Source: Toxorhynchites rutilus septentrionalis
Taxonomy: Eukaryota; Arthropoda; Insecta; Diptera; Culicidae
Direction of reading: 5' to 3'
Assembly: GCF_029784135.1 (NCBI RefSeq)
Contig: NC_073746.1
Coordinates: forward strand, 34,701,378 to 34,765,377
Length of the DNA: 64,000 nt
How positions within the stretch are numbered: position 1 is the first letter of the stretch; every line of letters starts with the position of its first letter. The notes beneath the pieces are model-generated. The model was not told the origin of the DNA, made no database searches, and saw only the letters and a list, made by a program, of their open reading frames with translations. This document shows, piece after piece, positions 1 to 10,495 of this stretch. Both the position numbers and the translations under genes were made by a program.

Positions 1-20
1 AAAAAGTTAGGACAAACATC

Positions 21-110
21 AAGGTGATTTTCGTAATCTACGTTTTATTTTCTATTACGGCCATTATGTAGAAGAATAGAAAATAAAACGTAGATTACGA
101 AAATCACCTT
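21..110. repeat. Perfect 36-bp inverted repeat (palindrome)
   Basis: Positions 21-56 and 75-110 are exact reverse complements separated by 18 bases. The arms begin AAGGTGATTTTCG. No coding sequence overlaps them. It could be the end hairpin of a foldback MITE cut by the window edge, or a stand-alone cruciform sequence. No target duplication is obvious. Confidence 0.9.
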
Positions 111-1930
111 ATTTTTCCGCGATTTCTGAGGCACTGAAACTTATTTTTTGACCGAGCCTCGTATTATTAGCTACAATTTGTTAAAGATCCATCCATTCTC
201 TTGGAGCCGTTGTGTGACGATGCCACTCTAGAAATTTATCCGGTAAACGTCAATAACGAAGAATAAACCACATTACCGAGGCAGTTCCACGATGAAAAAT
301 TAATTTAAGAATCCGAGGAGGAAACTTTGGCACGAGAAGAAAACAGAAGACGATATTCGCTTTATTACTGCCCCATTGTTCCGTTCTATGGCAAGAGTCA
401 ATTTATATGCAAATGCAGAGATAATTAAAATTGCCTGAAAGAAAGTAAACGTCTCGAAGTCTTGTTGTTTTTCAATATCTTCACCGGTGTGACTTTTCAT
501 CGGCATCAGGATCTTGCTTCAAACGACAGAAGCATCGTTACCATTTTCTATTGTAATTTACCACCGCCGAGGTGAGTGGCGAGCGCGGTGGAAACTATTT
601 TAATTTAAACACAATGAGTTTCGCCGAAATATAAAAGAAACTCAACGAGTACAATAAATAAAGTCCCAAATGAGCAGTTTATTCCCGAAACTTTTCTTAG
701 TAAACACATTTGCGGAGATAGAACTTAGCGCGGTGCACAGAAAGAAGTGATGGAAACTATTTCGTTAAAAATAAAAATAAGAAGGAAAAACGTATTGAAA
801 GCTCCCCTTTTGCTTGATCATCTCAATGAACTGTGTTTTTCCTCCTCGCTCAGTTTTGATCTCACCTGGACGACGAGATGAAACTACCGGTAGAAGTTGA
901 ATTAAAAACTTTTAATTAATGGCTTTAGTTCGGAGAGAAAATTGCAACCGATAATTGAATGGTATGGAAAGCTGCTCCATAGAGTTTGAAACATTGAACA
1001 ACATTTCACATTCTGCGAAGGTGAGTGTGATGCAGTTTAAACGAGTAAGTTATTATAGTTTTAGTATTTCACTGTGAATGTAATCGTCAACTGAGTGGCA
1101 ACACAATTTTACTACTATGTGCAAGTATGAAAACATTCAATTATTTCATAAATTTTATCGCACCATTCTCGCTGACAGTAATTAACACGGACATGAAATT
1201 AATGGACATCGGTACCGGTGATCGATTCCACTAATTGGAGATACGTTTGACAAAGTTGTCCACCAATGAGCGACATGAAAAATCATCAATTCTACCCACC
1301 CGTCAATCAGTGTTTATGTGAATTGATATTTCTGGATACTGGAGAATATGTTCTCGTAAGCTTCATTTAGTCAGATAACGCAAAGGATTCAAAATTGAAT
1401 GGGGCACATTCGCACTGTAAAAATGCACCTCATGAATTTCATTATTTTAATACGACTGTATTTACAAGCATTTAAGTTAAGCTCCTCGAAATGTCGAGCA
1501 ATTTGCATCATTCTTCTGGTTTCTCTCTTTATTTTCAAAAGCGTTCGATCGTTATAACCGTCATGAAAAAAAAAATAGAAAAATCTTCTGCAGTTTAACG
1601 ATGCGGTAATTGCGCTGGAAAACCACAAAAGAAAACGGAGGGTTTTTTCTGTCCATTGTAAGAAAGGAAAATTGAGCCATAAAACCAACCGCGAACGAAT
1701 AATTTGAAGGGGAAATGGGAAAACACGAAAACGCGTCACTGTGAGAATGTAATGAGCAAGTCATAGATCTACTAAAATTATTCATTCTGTAATATATTCA
1801 AAATATCAAGCGACTCCATAAATTAGAGTGATTGAACTCCATGACAACATGGCAGAGGGCGCACAGTGCGGCGTCCCATAGACAAAAGTCAAAAAATTCA
1901 CTTTTATATTCACCCAAACTAAGTAGGCGG
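111..1930. other. AT-rich intergenic sequence, no gene recognised
   Basis: Only short open frames without recognisable motifs occur here, and both strands are broken by frequent stops. I see no repeat family that recurs elsewhere in the window. It may be intergenic or intronic host sequence. Confidence 0.5.
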
Positions 1931-1944
1931 TGTATTTTATACAT

Positions 1945-2517
1945 GTTTCAGGCGGTGACCGGAATAAATCGCCACAGTAAACAACTGCAACAGAAACAAC
2001 CGCTTAGAAAAAGTGTAGTAGGCTAGAAATATTTGGCGCGGGAAAAACATCATGTGCCTCACATTTCTATTATAAATTTATTCTCTTGTTCTCGTTTTTC
2101 GAAATTTATTCTGAGGACAATGTAATGGGGACGAAGTCCCCATTTGGCGAGGATAAGGAATCGAGGCGGCCCATGCCGCCAAGATGACGCAATCCGAGTC
2201 CACCGCCGACCCGCCGTCGGAAGCGGCGGTGTCTCGCACGCAAACCTGGGATCCACTGATTGCCCGGTTAGTTTGAAACATAGGATACGATCCTTTAGCA
2301 ATGTCCGACCGAGCTCTAGCGAGCGTCGGACGGTATACGTCTGCCCGGGGCGTTACGTTTGCCTGGGGCGATACGTTTGCCCGGTTAATTCTTGTTTTGA
2401 AATACAATACCGCGCCACAATATTTATAGCCTACTACACATTTTATAAGCGGTGGTTTCTGTTGCAGTCGTTTTCTGTGGCGATTTATTCCGGGAACCGT
2501 TTCAGGCATGCTGAAAC
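1945..2517. mobile_element. Foldback element with about 100-bp inverted arms
   Basis: The left arm (1945-2041) and right arm (2410-2517) are imperfect reverse complements. Both contain the words GGAATAAATCGCCACAG, CTGCAACAGAAAC and GTAGTAGGCTA. The 370-bp core between them is different in composition: GC-rich with several hairpins. The overall shape is that of a foldback or non-autonomous DNA transposon. No transposase is encoded; the open frames across the core are by-products of its composition. Confidence 0.75.
2125..2393. repeat. GC-rich core with hairpins and an 18-bp tandem repeat
   Basis: The core of the foldback element holds several palindromes in a row: ATGGGGACGAAGTCCCCAT at 2125-2143, a GGCGG...CCGCC pair near 2165-2180, a CCGCCG/CGGCGG pair near 2210-2230, and GTCCGAC...GTCGGAC at about 2303-2331. 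It ends in about three copies of an 18-bp unit (TACGTTTGCCYGGGGCG) at 2334-2393. Its GC content contrasts sharply with the AT-rich flanks. Confidence 0.7.
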
Positions 2518-2675
2518 GATCTCAGTAGCCTTGTTAGCCCACCCAATTTGTCAGAACAAGCATGTGCAGTCAAGAAGTTTCTTCTAAGCACGTGGCAAAT
2601 TAATTTTCAGTGATTCATCACAGTTTTAGATTGAGTTTTCGTTTACGTTCGATATCTTTTAAAGTGAAACCCCAA

Positions 2676-4834
2676 ATGGCGACGGTAGCAACACGTAAGT
2701 ATAATCCGTTTCTTTAACTATTATTGGGACATGCCGCAATCACTGTGAAAATAAACGCTTCTTCGTTAAGGTAGTTTTGTTCCTTAAGAAAAAAAAGATA
2801 CTCAAATTTCAAATCCTTCGGCAAAAAAAGTTCCGCGGAGTTCCGCTCCAAAGCACCCCTCAACTTTTCAGTCATTATACACAGTTTACGTTTTTTAGAT
2901 GATATTTCTACAATCAAGAATGAGCAAATTTTCGAACAATGGCTCCCAGTTGACCCCTCCCAAAGAAAAGATCGTTTGTTCACCTTTTTGTTGAGTTTTT
3001 ATGATACGGATGATTTCTCTAAAGAATTTAAAGAAGAGCTTTTGAAATTTTGCAAAGTTTATTGCTAAAAAATAAACCAGAGATGGTCGAAATGCTGCAG
3101 ATCATATTCAAAATTCGTAAAGCAAAATTCTGACTGGTTATCAAAATCAGTTAAGCTTCCGGTATATCAGAAAGGTAAAACTAAAGACGATTTGCAATCT
3201 GTTCCTCAAATTGGTGAAGAAAGACCTCAGAAAACATTTAACGAATGTTCGAAAAAGACTTTTGTCGACGTGTTGAAGATCTTGTTAACAACAATGCACC
3301 TGAAGAGCTTGCATTCGCTGCCAATGTATCAAACTGTTCGTGTGGAAATCAGGAGAAAATACTGACGGCGGCACAAGCACTCTATATGTTGATTTAGATC
3401 TCTCTGAAAGAAAGTACAATGTACTTCGAAGTACTTTGAATGAAATACATCCAAATTTGCTTTATGCATTGAGACAAGAGAAAGCAAAAATAACTCCTAA
3501 ATTGATCTCTGCGACCGAGACGTCTGCTGAAGTAGCTTTACAAGATCTTATGAATTGCACCTCCGCTAGCATCGTCAAAGAAATTTCGCTAATGACTTCA
3601 ACTGCAGTCAATCTCGTCTGTAAATGGGGTTGTGACGACAGTTCAGGGCATAGTGCATACAAGCAAAAGTTTACGGAAGCGGGAAGTTCAGACGAAAGTT
3701 TGTCAGTCGTTGCACTGGTTCCCTTAAAACTGATCGACTCCGCAAATAACGCTATCATCTGGATTAATCCTCGGCCAAGTTCAACATCATACTGTAGACC
3801 GCTTAAATTTGTGTTCACGAAGGAAGACTCACAGCTATTCTTGGCATTCAGTCAGAAATGGAGAAGAAAATTAAAGCGTTACAGATTTTCATCATCAACA
3901 ACGATAGCGCTCAGATCGTTATAAGTTTTGAATTCCATCTTACTATGATAGATGGAAAAGTGGCAAATGTGCTTCCCGGAAATAAAGCTTCTGCAAAATG
4001 CTTAGATTTGTGGATCTTTTCCGAGAGAGATGAATACATCGAAGGCTGTTGAGACAATACCAAATAACGAAACTTACAAGCTGGGCCTGTCACCACTGCA
4101 TTGCAAGATAAAATGTTTTGAATGCGTTATTCACATCGGTTACAGGTTAGCATTATAGAATGTTTAATAGTGTATAAATAATAACTATCATTCATTTCAA
4201 CAGATTGCCATTCAAAACCTGGCAAGTGAAAACAGCTGAACATAAGCAAGAGTAAGAAAGCAGGAAGCGAGAAATTCAAGAGGCGTTCAAGTCAAGGATA
4301 GGTCTAGTTGTCGACAAGCCGAAACCGGGGTATGGTTCAAGCAATGACGGCGACACTGCACGAAAATGTTTGTCGGATGTGGAGCTGATAACGAATTTCG
4401 ATACAATTCTCCGTATAATATTGTCGGGGCGAAAAATTGAAATGTCCAAATACCAGAAACTATTGTCGGATACAAGAGATCTCTACATAAGCCTTCACGG
4501 ATGGTATTTTATGCCTGTAACTGTGCAGTTTTTGGTACACAGTTCAGATATTATGGAAGCATTTGATCTGCCTATTGGCCTGTTATCGAAAGAGGCTTTA
4601 GAAGCTACACACAGGCTGATCAGGGAGAACAGGTTGAAGCATACAAGGAAAGCATCAAGAATTTACAGTAATAAGGACTTGATGAACTATATGCTGCTTT
4701 CTTCTGACCCTTCCATAGCAGGGAAAAGAAAAACTATAGCGGATAATCATCACACGGATGTCAATGATATTTATTATTTTTTTGCTGGTACAGTTGAATT
4801 TGATTCTGTTTGCCTTTTTAATGAAACTGAATAA
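2676..4834 (+). pseudogene. Transib-type (RAG1-like) transposase, broken
   Basis: Reads as a degenerate Transib transposase, the DNA-transposon family whose catalytic core is related to vertebrate RAG1. It seems to start at ATG 2676 (MATVAT...), with a plausible intron 2695-2898 (GTAAGT...TTTTTTAG) that leaves an in-frame second exon. Recognisable blocks in order are RPQKTFNECSKKT (about 3220), SATETSAEVALQDLMN (about 3505), the first-aspartate region CKWGCDDSSGHSAYKQKF (3622-3675), YCRPLKFVFTKE (about 3790), the MIDGKVANVL block (about 3943) and a C-terminal region 4355-4834. The C-terminal region includes SKEALEATHRLIREN, where the catalytic Glu is expected, and the final MLLSSDPSIAGKR. Several frameshifts and stops (for example near 3065, 3260-3340 and 3900) make it inactive. 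The family call rests on remembered motifs; a hAT origin is less likely. Confidence 0.72.
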
Positions 4835-5036
4835 TTTAAAAAATAATCGAAATATGTAAGAAAAGAAATAAGACATAAGCTTTCTCATCACATTAATTAA
4901 AAGAGGTGTATTTATTCATAAACTAACAAATAATACAAAATAGAGAAAAAAAAATTAGTGGGTTATATCTATGATATAACCGCAAGGTTCACGTGGAACT
5001 ACCTTAGCTGAGCAATCATTCGTTTGTATTGATTAA

Positions 5037-5338
5037 CCCTTTCACGACCACGGGGACGCCGATGTCCCAAGCAAAAATCATGGATTAATTAAATATTCAC
5101 GTAACCATTGTAAATTATTTTTTTATTTTAATATTTCGGAATGTACCTTTTTATTATTTTTACTGGCAATACATAATAGCGACCATAGGGACATATTTGT
5201 GCCATAAATTTAACAAAAAAAAAAGGTAAAAGTTTTTTGAATTTTTAGTATAAATTATGTTTTTAGGGTGCCTATTGATTCATAACATATAGCTAAATTG
5301 ATTTAATAAGGTACCGTAACCTTATGGTCCTGAAAGGG
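5037..5338. mobile_element. piggyBac-type MITE with TTAA duplication
   Basis: A 302-bp AT-rich segment is bounded by TTAA at 5033-5036 and 5339-5342. Its terminal inverted repeats are CCCTTTCACGACCA (5037-5050) and TGGTCCTGAAAGGG (5325-5338), with one mismatch. TTAA target duplication and CCC...GGG ends are typical of the piggyBac superfamily. It has no coding capacity, so it would depend on a transposase from elsewhere. Confidence 0.82.
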
Positions 5339-5752
5339 TTAAATTCTTGATTGAATGAAACAGTTTCCAAATTCAATTGAGTTCAATATATTTGCTCTGT
5401 GAGTGAAAAAAATGAACAAATGCCGTGTAAAGTCAATTCATTTATTGTGATTGATTGTTCTTCGTTACAAGTAAATTTAATGACGGACCTTTTACGTTTG
5501 GTATGATGACTAGAACAAAATATATGTACGGAAGAATTATCAAACGTTTGATGAACCAGCCTAAGGCTGAAAATCTTTCCAATAAAGACAAAAAAAAATT
5601 ATCAAACGATTATTTTATTTTACATTTCCCTCTGAAGTTTACATCCCAAAAGTGTACATACTTCTCGAATCTCGAATTTGCTTGAAACTGGGAAGTTCAT
5701 TCGCTTCTAGTGGCTGCGCGATTTTCCCAGGTTCCTAAGTTTAGAAGATCAT

Positions 5753-6225
5753 GTTAGGACAGACATATTCCACTCTGCACAAATGCAAGCGAGGACAAAA
5801 GTACTCGCAGTTTGCATTTATTTGCAGAGCCGATTTCCCCAGAAACCTCGGTTTTGAAGTCTGTGTTAGGGAAACACATTCCAGTCGGAACAAAAATACC
5901 CCCGACTTGCATGAATTTGAAATACCGATTTCTCCAGGCATCTTGGTTCAGAAATCTCTATTAGGGAACACATTTCGGTGGGAACAAAAGCTCCCCCTAC
6001 TTTCGTGTGTTCTTTTTCTTCTTTTTGGTTTTAAGAGGGTTTAAACTTTTCAGTTCACTCGCCTCTAGGCTCTTTCGTGTGCTTGCAATGCCGATTTCGC
6101 TGCTTGGTTTTAAAGTCTGTGTTAGGGAACATTTTTCGATGAGAACAAAAGTCCCCCTACTTTCATGTATTTGCAATGCCGATTTCCCCAAGGCTGCTTG
6201 GTTTTGATGGTTGTGTTAGGGAAAC
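5753..6225 (+). repeat. Minisatellite, about 95-110-bp unit, roughly 5 copies
   Basis: The unit starts GTTAGGGAA at 5753, 5865, 5960, 6121 and 6215, giving spacings near 112, 95, 160 and 94. Each unit repeats the word order GTTAGGGAACACATT..., GGAACAAAAG, CCCCCTACTTTCATG, TGCAATGCCGATTTCCCC, CTTGGTTTTGA. Copies A and B of the related element (9.4 and 11.9 kb) have one unit and copy C (42.6 kb) has two, so unit number varies between copies. Confidence 0.78.
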
Positions 6226-6500
6226 CGTAAATCGGGCCAATCAAAACGATGCAGTTAGGGCGTTTAGATAACGCCTAATATTTTACAGTTATTCAATTGT
6301 TTATCTAATGAAAAACAACATTTTGTTAGTTGCGATAGATGCGTAGAAATATTCCCTATCAAGTGATGCAAACATCTCTCCTATCCAGTACGAAATGTTC
6401 GAGCTATAAGCGTTCGAAATCTTTCATTTTTTCCTGCATGTTCTGTGTTTAGGTTTTCATTTTACCCTCCATATATTCCGGTTAGACGTAGTCCCACGTC
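5753..6500 (+). mobile_element. Histone-signal element family, copy E (right part, minisatellite-expanded)
   Basis: Its right end, TTCCGGTTAGACGTAGTCCC then ACGTC followed by AAAA, matches the right end of the 25.6-29.5 kb element. The 6230-6480 section matches 29230-29470 in order (ATTCAATT, GATAGATGCGTAG, ATAAGCGTTC, TTTTTTCCT). No left end or histone stem-loop is visible, so it is 5'-truncated or rearranged. Its left half is a minisatellite (see the separate entry). Confidence 0.6.
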
Positions 6501-6599
6501 AAAATTACCTTTAAGGAAAATTCCAAAATAATAAATAAATAATAAATAGTGTACAGTTTCTCCTGCTATACAATACAATGTATGGAATGTAAAAATTAA

Positions 6600-7040
6600 A
6601 TGTGACCCTAGAATAGAAAACATTTAAAAATAGAAAAATCACCACAGTGGCGTTTGCGTAACTTTGCCATCGGATGAAAAATAAAAGATTATATTATTTG
6701 TGTATTATCCAAACAGGAGAAATATTCCGGAAAGCATTCTATTTCTTCCTAAAATGTCTAATTTGGCATTAATCTTTTATGCAAAGAGTAAGAATTATAT
6801 ATAATCAAACATTGCCCTAGAATAAAATGTATTTAATTGTTAAAAATGAAGCATTAGCAACTTAGACGAAAAAATGTATAAAAAAATGAAAAATCACCAC
6901 GGTGGCGTTAAGGTCACTGTGTCGTGAGATATAAAAGATCGTGTGTTATTAGCCTTTTATCTAAACAGGAGAAGCATTCCAGAGAACAATTTAATTTTAT
7001 GTCACTATTAATTTGGCGCTTAAGACACTTTTGCGATAAT
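6600..7040. repeat. Diverged tandem duplication, about 255-bp unit
   Basis: GAAAAATCACCACAGTGGCGTT at 6633 reappears as GAAAAATCACCACGGTGGCGTT at 6888. The following words ATAAAAGAT, TTATC.AAACAGGAGAA, CATTC and AATTTGGC keep the same order in both. The upstream word CCCTAGAATA also recurs. No coding sequence overlaps. The divergence suggests an old duplication. Confidence 0.7.
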
Positions 7041-7379
7041 GTATAATACATAAGTATTTAATGCAAATAGCAGATTTCATCATAACATAACATTTTTTCC
7101 ATTATACCTATCCGAAAAAATGACTATAAGGGTTGTTTACGCACTGTGGGTCGTAAGAGAAACTTTTGATGCGGGAGGGGTCGCGAAGACAGTGTTGGTT
7201 CGGAAATGCAAATGACATCATTCAGATTGCGGATCGGGAGGATCGGTTAACTTTGCAACGAGGCCACAAACCTGTTTGAAACAATCAATCAGTTATCTCG
7301 GCGGTATTTCGCATTGCACCGCTTTCGACGGTGAAGGTTTCCCGTTCCTTTCCAACAATTATTCTTGAAATTGTGACAC

Positions 7380-7381
<2 letters not shown>

Positions 7382-7418
<37 letters not shown>
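7382..7418. repeat. (GA)n microsatellite
   Basis: An uninterrupted GA dinucleotide run of about 18 units. It is read as poly-Ser/Leu in an antisense open frame that has no other support. Confidence 0.97.
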
Positions 7419-7421
<3 letters not shown>

Positions 7422-7458
7422 TCATGCTTTCATTGATATTCAAGTTATTATTATGTTC

Positions 7459-7830
7459 TAGCTGACCCGACAAATTTCGTCCCGCTAAAAATTTATTTTT
7501 TTGTTATCAATGGTCAAACATTCACGTTTTCTTACTAAGTTCACGTCCATGGGTCCAAACACAGGACTGTTCATTGATTGATCTTCTAATTGACCCTTTA
7601 CAATGTCCTTTTAGTATAAATTTCTTAGTACTTCTACCAAAACTCGTCATTATAATATAAAATTTTTTTTAGACACAATTCTCGTTCAAGATTGTTCAAT
7701 CACTTGCAAATAACATGCTTCTCCGTTTCATGGAAAAAATGTTTGATACAGAAAGAATGATAGAATAAAGACAGCGGTAATCGAACAATTTCTTCCTCAA
7801 GTTTTGCTCTTATCATCACATTCGGCTATC
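7459..7830 (+). mobile_element. Helitron-like (GCTGACCCG...) repeat, truncated copy
   Basis: Begins TAGCTGACCCGACAAATTTC and is collinear with 21874-22200. Shared words include CATGGGTCCAA, TTGATTGATCTT, AGACACAATTCTCGTTCAAGAT, CACTTGCAAATAACATG and ATGTTTGATACAGAAA. The TAGCTGACCCG.CAAA end is a widespread arthropod repeat terminus, also seen in reverse at 34676. The Helitron/Helentron assignment is from memory and uncertain; the shared identity of the three copies is visible here. Confidence 0.6.
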
Positions 7831-7839
7831 CATTTTTAT

Positions 7840-9066
7840 TTGGTCCATGCCAAACCGATATAGTGGTTCTCAAATTTTCGTGAAAAGTGGTGGTTTCATT
7901 TCCATTTCGCAAAACATTAGACCCATATTCTTTCATTTTTTTCAAAAGGGTGCCAATTTTCATTTAAGGATGCTTCGAAATATCTTTTTCCCCTTTTTCT
8001 AAAAATGACTTTTTTCAAAAATTCATAACTTGTGAGCTACTAATCCGATTTAGATGGTCGACATATCAAATTAAAACTTGCAAAAATTTTAAGTTAGGCC
8101 TTGGAAGATTTTGGAGGATGAAAAAATCAAAACTTTGAGCGCTTTGAGGCACCCCTAAATCATGTCTGATTGAGCTGAAACTTTGCACAGGTATTTTTTT
8201 TGAGACGATGAACAAAAAGTACATGGTCGGTTTTTGAAATTTGACATGACTATTTTCGCTGCCAGGTGAATGTGTATTCACCTGGAAATAAAAGTAGATT
8301 CCTCTCAAACAATTTTATTTATCAATATTTGTTAAAAACATTATTCACAAATTATAAATTATAAAATAAAGAGCCGTATTGTTTTATATTTTTGTTAGGA
8401 CGTCCATTTCCGTTTTAGGGTTGCTTGAAAAATCGACTTTTTTCTTTCTTTTTTAAATGACTTTTTTCAATAGTTCTTAACTTTTGAACTACTGAACCGA
8501 TTTTGATGACCAACAAATCAAATTAAAGCCAATTATCTAGTTTTTTTTGAAAGAATATTATGCTTGCAAAAAAATTAGATCTAGATATTGTAATTATTGA
8601 TTGTATTTGGTTTTAATAGTTCTGCTGGTCTCGGGATGTTTTTAATATTTTTTTCTTGGGAGATGAGGTTTTTTACATAGCATATCCGAAATTTAGAGAG
8701 ATTTTTTTTTGTTCTTGAGATATGATTTTTTGAAATGAATCATTTTTTCCCTTTTTTCTGAAAATGACTTTTTTTCAAAAATTCATAACTATTGAGCTAC
8801 TGAACCGATTCTGATGATCGATTTATCAATTTGAAGAAGTTTGTCTACTTCCAAAAATACCACACCTGCGTAAAAATGGGATTCTAGTCTCATATACGTA
8901 GTCCAGTCGCATATTAGTATTGAACGAAAATTGAAAACATGTTGACTTTGAAAAATCATAACTCAAAAACCAAAAAAAAGGCACCTCTCTGATATTCGGA
9001 TATATAACGTGAAAAACAAATAAACCCCGGTTCATTGCAAATGAGTTAACAAATTCACTACAGTTA
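7840..9066. repeat. Mosaic of foldback-MITE fragments
   Basis: Starts CCATGCCAAACCGATATAGTGGTTCTCA (7846), the same end sequence as the foldback at 61432-62240. It then shows recurring words AAAAATGACTTTTTTCAAAAATTCATAACT (for example 8008 and 8761) and ACTGAACCGATT. The segment 8090-8290 matches 44970-45180 (GAGCGCTTTGAGGCACCCCTAAATCATG, TGTACATGGTCGG-type words). AT-rich with no gene. Confidence 0.6.
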
Positions 9067-9068
9067 TC

Positions 9069-9290
9069 TAAAACCATTGTTCATGAGCATCCATTGAAGC
9101 TTGGTTACGTACACCGTTACAATGTGTGGGTTCCAGAATCGCTTCATAAACGTAACGAAGATGACGTTTTGAAGAAAATTGTGACTTGTGATGAAAATGG
9201 ACCATTTTCACAATGTTGAGCGGCATAAAACATGGCCCGAAAAAAGTCATACGAAAGTCGTGCGATTCGGAGTGAATTCTGTATTATGAG
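9069..9290 (+). pseudogene. mariner transposase fragment
   Basis: In the plus frame from about 9076 it reads EHPLKLGYVHRYNVWVPESL, then ...LKKIVTCDENGPF, matching the mariner block between the helix-turn-helix and the first catalytic Asp (consensus VWVPHEL ... IVTGDEKW). GDEKW has become CDENG, and a stop follows. Only about 70 codons survive and no TIRs were identified. It is a dead internal fragment. Confidence 0.7.
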
Positions 9291-9490
9291 CTACTACCAA
9301 GCAATATGTAATTCCTCAACTCTTGACTCGCAAGTTCTCGAGGAAGAAGCAATTGATTTATAATTGCAAATTATTGTTTTGTTTAAAAGTCACAGGAGGG
9401 TTGTGTCCGAAACACGACCGCATAGTTGACGTAGGATTCTGTTAGGTTATCTGTTGATTTTAGATATGTTTAAAGAATTACATCGTTAAA

Positions 9491-9528
9491 CTCTTTGATA
9501 ATGATTTGGTGGCCTCCTGAAAAAGGCC
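9491..9528 (-). terminator. Degenerate histone-type 3' stem-loop and downstream element (copy A)
   Basis: On the minus strand this reads GGCCTTTTTCAGGAGGCC followed by AAAGAG (9491-9496). It is a two-base-expanded relic of the histone stem-loop that is perfect in copies B and C. Confidence 0.55.
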
Positions 9529-9760
9529 GTTTTGATTTATTGTTGTATTTATTGTATTGTTTGTTCACTTCACCAGTGTTTATGATGATGATGACAGAAG
9601 AATGGTGCGTATCAGATAAAAAATACCGAAGTGGAACGAGATATGATGAAAATCGCCCTCTGTGATCCTAGACGAGATGTATCCTGTGAATGGATGAATT
9701 AAAGAAAAAAAAATCACCCAATGCGAATTTTTATTGGACTAACAATACCTGATACGATGC

Positions 9761-9887
9761 TTTTTTTTCTTTCTTTATTATAGTGACTTTCAACACATTT
9801 CGGCTGGTTCGTCACTTTTACTTCCATTTTTGGAAGAATGTCGGGAGTGAGAATTGAACTCGTGATCTCTGCGTGAGAGGCCAAACG
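9761..9887 (-). mobile_element. 5'-truncated tRNA-derived SINE fragment
   Basis: On the minus strand it reads CCTCTCACGCAGAGATCACG, then GAGTTCAATTCTC (a good pol III B-box match), then unrelated sequence ending in a CACTATAATAAAGAAAG, A-rich tail. The part resembles the anticodon-to-T-arm half of a tRNA, as in tRNA-derived SINEs. It is absent from the equivalent place in copies B and C, so it inserted after copy A was formed. The A-box half is missing. Confidence 0.6.
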
Positions 9888-10495
9888 ACCCGTTCTCGAG
9901 CGGAAACATACCTTGGTGTGCTTATTTATGAAAATTGAAAGATATCGTTTCATGTATCATGTCATTTTTAACACAATTGCTGCCATATACAATTAGACAC
10001 TAACACTTGTGCTAAATTTTTCACAATACACGATCGGTCATTGATATGAAATTTCACGAAGCAACCAACATTAAAGTTCCAAATTTGAATTTTATTTGCT
10101 AGAATTAATCGTATCACTCACCTACTTGCAATATAGAAATGCCACCGACTTTCATATATTTGCAATGTCGATTTCCAGGCAGCTTGGTTTTGATGTCTCT
10201 GTTAGGGACCCGCCACATGTGTCGTCTATTTCGACCTATCAGAAGTGGGTATTTCCGTTCAGACAGGGGTTGAGATTTTTCAATTATTCGATAATTAGTT
10301 TCATGACATATATTATTTTCTTCAATATGAAAAATTGTTATGGAGTACCGAAATCGATTGACGCAAAAATTTCATCAATCCATCATGAAATGATTGAGCA
10401 ATAGGCGTTTGAAATTGTACAATTTTCACGATGTGCTCGATTTTCGATTTTCAATTTATACCCCAATATGTTCCCGAAAAATGTATTCCTACGTC

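Larger units (their letters stand above)
9389..10495 (+). mobile_element. Histone-signal element family, copy A
   Basis: Begins GTCACAGGAGGGTTGTGTCC after an A tract and ends with TTCCTACGTC before AAAAAAA. It is collinear with the copy at 11902-13162: GTTGACGTAGGATT subterminal, the histone-like stem-loop region, TATACAATTAGACACTAACACTTGTG, CACGATCGGTCATTGATATG, ACCAACATTAAAGTTCC, one minisatellite unit, then GACGCAAAAATTTCATCAAT. It is more decayed than B or C. A SINE fragment has been inserted at about 9761-9887. It has no transposase. Confidence 0.82.

Noticed and set aside
300..1785. Several 60-120-codon open frames on the minus strand
   Set aside because: No motifs, no consistent codon pattern, and AT-rich compositional bias; treated as chance frames.
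2078..2587. Overlapping 140-codon frames on both strands
   Set aside because: They lie across the foldback arms and GC-rich core; the openness comes from repeat composition and palindromes, not from a gene.
9830..9887. B-box containing stretch as a tRNA gene
   Set aside because: Only the 3' half of a tRNA-like sequence with an A-rich tail is present; it fits a truncated SINE, not a functional tRNA.
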